A stretch of DNA of 14,802 nucleotides from UMGS1649 sp045637095 (GTDB taxonomy: Bacteria > Bacillota > Clostridia > TANB77 > CAG-465). The stretch is taken from assembly GCA_045637095.1 (NCBI GenBank), contig JAZTYX010000019.1, positions 1-14,802 on the forward strand, written 5' to 3'. Position 1 is the first letter of the stretch. Every line of letters starts with the position of its first letter. The position numbers were made by a program, and so were the translations under genes. Shown here one piece after another: positions 13,379-14,802 of this stretch. The notes beneath the pieces are model-generated. The model searched no databases. It saw nothing but the letters and a program-made list of their open reading frames with translations, and was not told the origin of the DNA.

Positions 13379-14711
13379 CATTTTTATTTATTATTATATC
13401 TTTCCTATTACGTTTTTCTTTAATGTCTTTTGCTCTATATGAATTAACTACATATTCACACTTATTGTTGAAGACAAACGCTACAGATTTAGTATATTCC
13501 AAATCCTTAAGTTCAGTTATAACTAAGCTTGCTTTAGTCTCTTTAAGAGTTTCAAAAGTGGTTAAGAACCCAATTCCAGTACCACCCGTTGTTACTTGTT
13601 CTTTTCCTAATTTTAATAATGTATCTATACCAAACTCAACACCATTATCTAATATACATATTTCATAACAACCATCTTTTAATCCTAAAACAACCATTAT
13701 TTCTTTGTTAGAATTGGAAGATTTATTCACAGCATTAATGGCGTCACGAATATGATCACCAAGTAATGTTTCTAATCTGCTTTTAGAAATATACCCATTA
13801 ATTAAAGGTTCTATACTGTCTTGTATATTCAACTTGAAATCTATATTATTCTTTGCACATTCTGTTTGCATATACTTAAACATATTATCTATCTCTAATA
13901 CATTTGTTTTAGGTAGTACATTAAGTCCTTTAATTATTTCACATTCTTTAGAATATTCACTTGTAAGCTCATTAACAATATTTAATATATTTTCACTTAC
14001 ACCTGTTTTATCTACTTCACCAGTTATACTTTGTTTTACCATTAACTCTAGTGCTTTTTGTCTATTAAAGAATTCATGTCTAATTTTACTCGTATTAAAC
14101 TTTTCTTGACTTAACTTCTCTATTTCTTTATCTTTAACATCTATTTCATCTTTGTATTCTTCTAACGTTTTAAGAAGCAATGAATGTTTATATTGCATAG
14201 TTAATGTTCTTTGTATCATGATGTACATGGTTATGCCTAGAATTATGAAGGTAATTACAGTATTTTTAATTATATCTTCAGGTTCAAAAAACACGCAGCC
14301 CATAAAGCACGCAAGTAACAAAAGACTCGTACCAATATATATTATTATGGAATCTACTATGTCTTTATTTAATTTCTCATACAATTCCTTCAAACCAGTC
14401 TTTATCCTTCTTATTCCAAAAAACAAACACACCAACACAAATTGAATAGTTGTGCTAGTTAATGTACCATAAAATTCATTCTCACTAAAAACCATCTTGT
14501 ATAATATGAATCCCACAAACGTTCCCAACAACAAAGAAATATTCGAAATCGCGAACGATATTAACACTGCTATAAACGAATAACCCATTTTACATTTGAA
14601 AAGTTTACTTATAATCATGGAAAACAATAAATATACTACCAATAATAATAACATTGAATTTATTTTTTCCTTCATTATTGTATGAATAATGGATATTATA
14701 AAGTTAAACAT
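13371..14711 (-). CDS. AgrC-like sensor histidine kinase (GHKL ATPase)
   Basis: The 446-aa protein has about six membrane helices in residues 20-165 and a coiled-coil linker (about 175-205). A phosphoacceptor-like block follows, TSKIRHEFFNRQKAL, with His212, and then a GHKL ATPase domain: N-box region LLGDHIRDAINA (316-327), DNG (355-357) and GGTGIG (376-381). The topology is that of quorum-sensing peptide receptors of the AgrC/ComD type. The N-box normally carries Asn where this protein has Asp323, so magnesium-ATP binding may be altered. The start is uncertain: the ATG at 14711 has no clear Shine-Dalgarno, and ATGs at 14675 and 14654 are alternatives. A response regulator would be expected nearby but is not in the window; it may lie upstream, beyond the right edge. 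A terminator ends the gene. Confidence 0.8.
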   Translation of the reverse strand: MFNFIISIIHTIMKEKINSMLLLLVVYLLFSMIISKLFKCKMGYSFIAVLISFAISNISLLLGTFVGFILYKMVFSENEFYGTLTSTTIQFVLVCLFFGIRRIKTGLKELYEKLNKDIVDSIIIYIGTSLLLLACFMGCVFFEPEDIIKNTVITFIILGITMYIMIQRTLTMQYKHSLLLKTLEEYKDEIDVKDKEIEKLSQEKFNTSKIRHEFFNRQKALELMVKQSITGEVDKTGVSENILNIVNELTSEYSKECEIIKGLNVLPKTNVLEIDNMFKYMQTECAKNNIDFKLNIQDSIEPLINGYISKSRLETLLGDHIRDAINAVNKSSNSNKEIMVVLGLKDGCYEICILDNGVEFGIDTLLKLGKEQVTTGGTGIGFLTTFETLKETKASLVITELKDLEYTKSVAFVFNNKCEYVVNSYRAKDIKEKRNRKDIIINKNEG

Positions 14712-14802
14712 TAAAAATATAATGTGTGATGTTTTATTTGTTTTTTCTTTTGCTATTTTATTAATAGAATAATATATACAATAATATGTTATAAAAATTT
14801 TT

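Noticed and set aside
10462..14711. Boundaries of an integrative conjugative element
   Set aside because: I found no integrase, tRNA gene or att-like direct repeat in this stretch, so no element ends can be drawn.
1..14802. CRISPR arrays, tRNA/rRNA genes, riboswitches or IS elements
   Set aside because: No regularly spaced repeats, cloverleaf or rRNA sequence, transposase frame or recognisable riboswitch core was seen. The gaps are short and are explained by promoters and terminators.

Overview
This is an AT-rich window (roughly 30-35% G+C by eye) from an endospore-forming member of the Clostridia (Bacillota). The evidence is a complete sigK, a spoIID - spoIIQ-like - spoIIID cluster followed by an mbl-type mreB, strong purine-rich Shine-Dalgarno sites, and many near-consensus sigma-A promoters. 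I do not assign a species. Fourteen of the fifteen genes lie on the minus strand, so transcription runs from high to low coordinates. The only plus-strand gene is a small DUF1540 protein at 1293-1487. No intergenic gap exceeds about 170 bases. I found no rRNA, tRNA, CRISPR array, IS element or integrase.

Layout from high to low coordinates. (1) 13371-14711: an AgrC-like membrane sensor kinase with its own terminator. (2) 10462-13251: a two-gene unit with a consensus promoter, encoding a 221-aa protein of unknown function and a VirD4/TraG-type type IV coupling ATPase. (3) 8275-10400: spoIID, a LytM/M23 spoIIQ-like gene and spoIIID, the core mother-cell and engulfment set. (4) 7490-8212: an unrecognised anchored extracytoplasmic protein with its own promoter. 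(5) 6346-7362: mbl/mreB. (6) 5910-6224: a small orphan protein with a strong promoter. (7) 3337-5822: a U32-family tRNA hydroxylase-like gene (trhP type), tcdA and a 181-aa unknown, forming one operon. (8) 1525-3169: a PHP-family phosphoesterase overlapping a divergent NAD kinase. This pair has clearly higher G+C (about 42-50% in sampled lines) than its neighbours. (9) 1293-1487 (+): DUF1540. (10) 486-1178: sigK with an apparent membrane pro-sequence. (11) 1-408: the N-terminal part of a DUF3137 membrane protein running off the left edge.

The sporulation genes form a recognisable programme. SpoIID and the SpoIIQ-like protein act during engulfment and at the forespore-mother cell channel. SpoIIID is the sigma-E-dependent regulator known to act on sigK, and SigK is itself encoded in this window. 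The trhP-tcdA pair suggests joint dosage of two tRNA anticodon-loop modification enzymes (U34 and t6A37). The accessory material is the VirD4 unit, the AgrC-like kinase, the GC-elevated PHP/NAD-kinase pair and the two orphan proteins. I see no clearly new multi-gene system. The best leads are the VirD4 unit abutting spoIID, the SpoIID leader structure, the divergent NAD kinase with its PHP partner, and candidate operators in several promoters.
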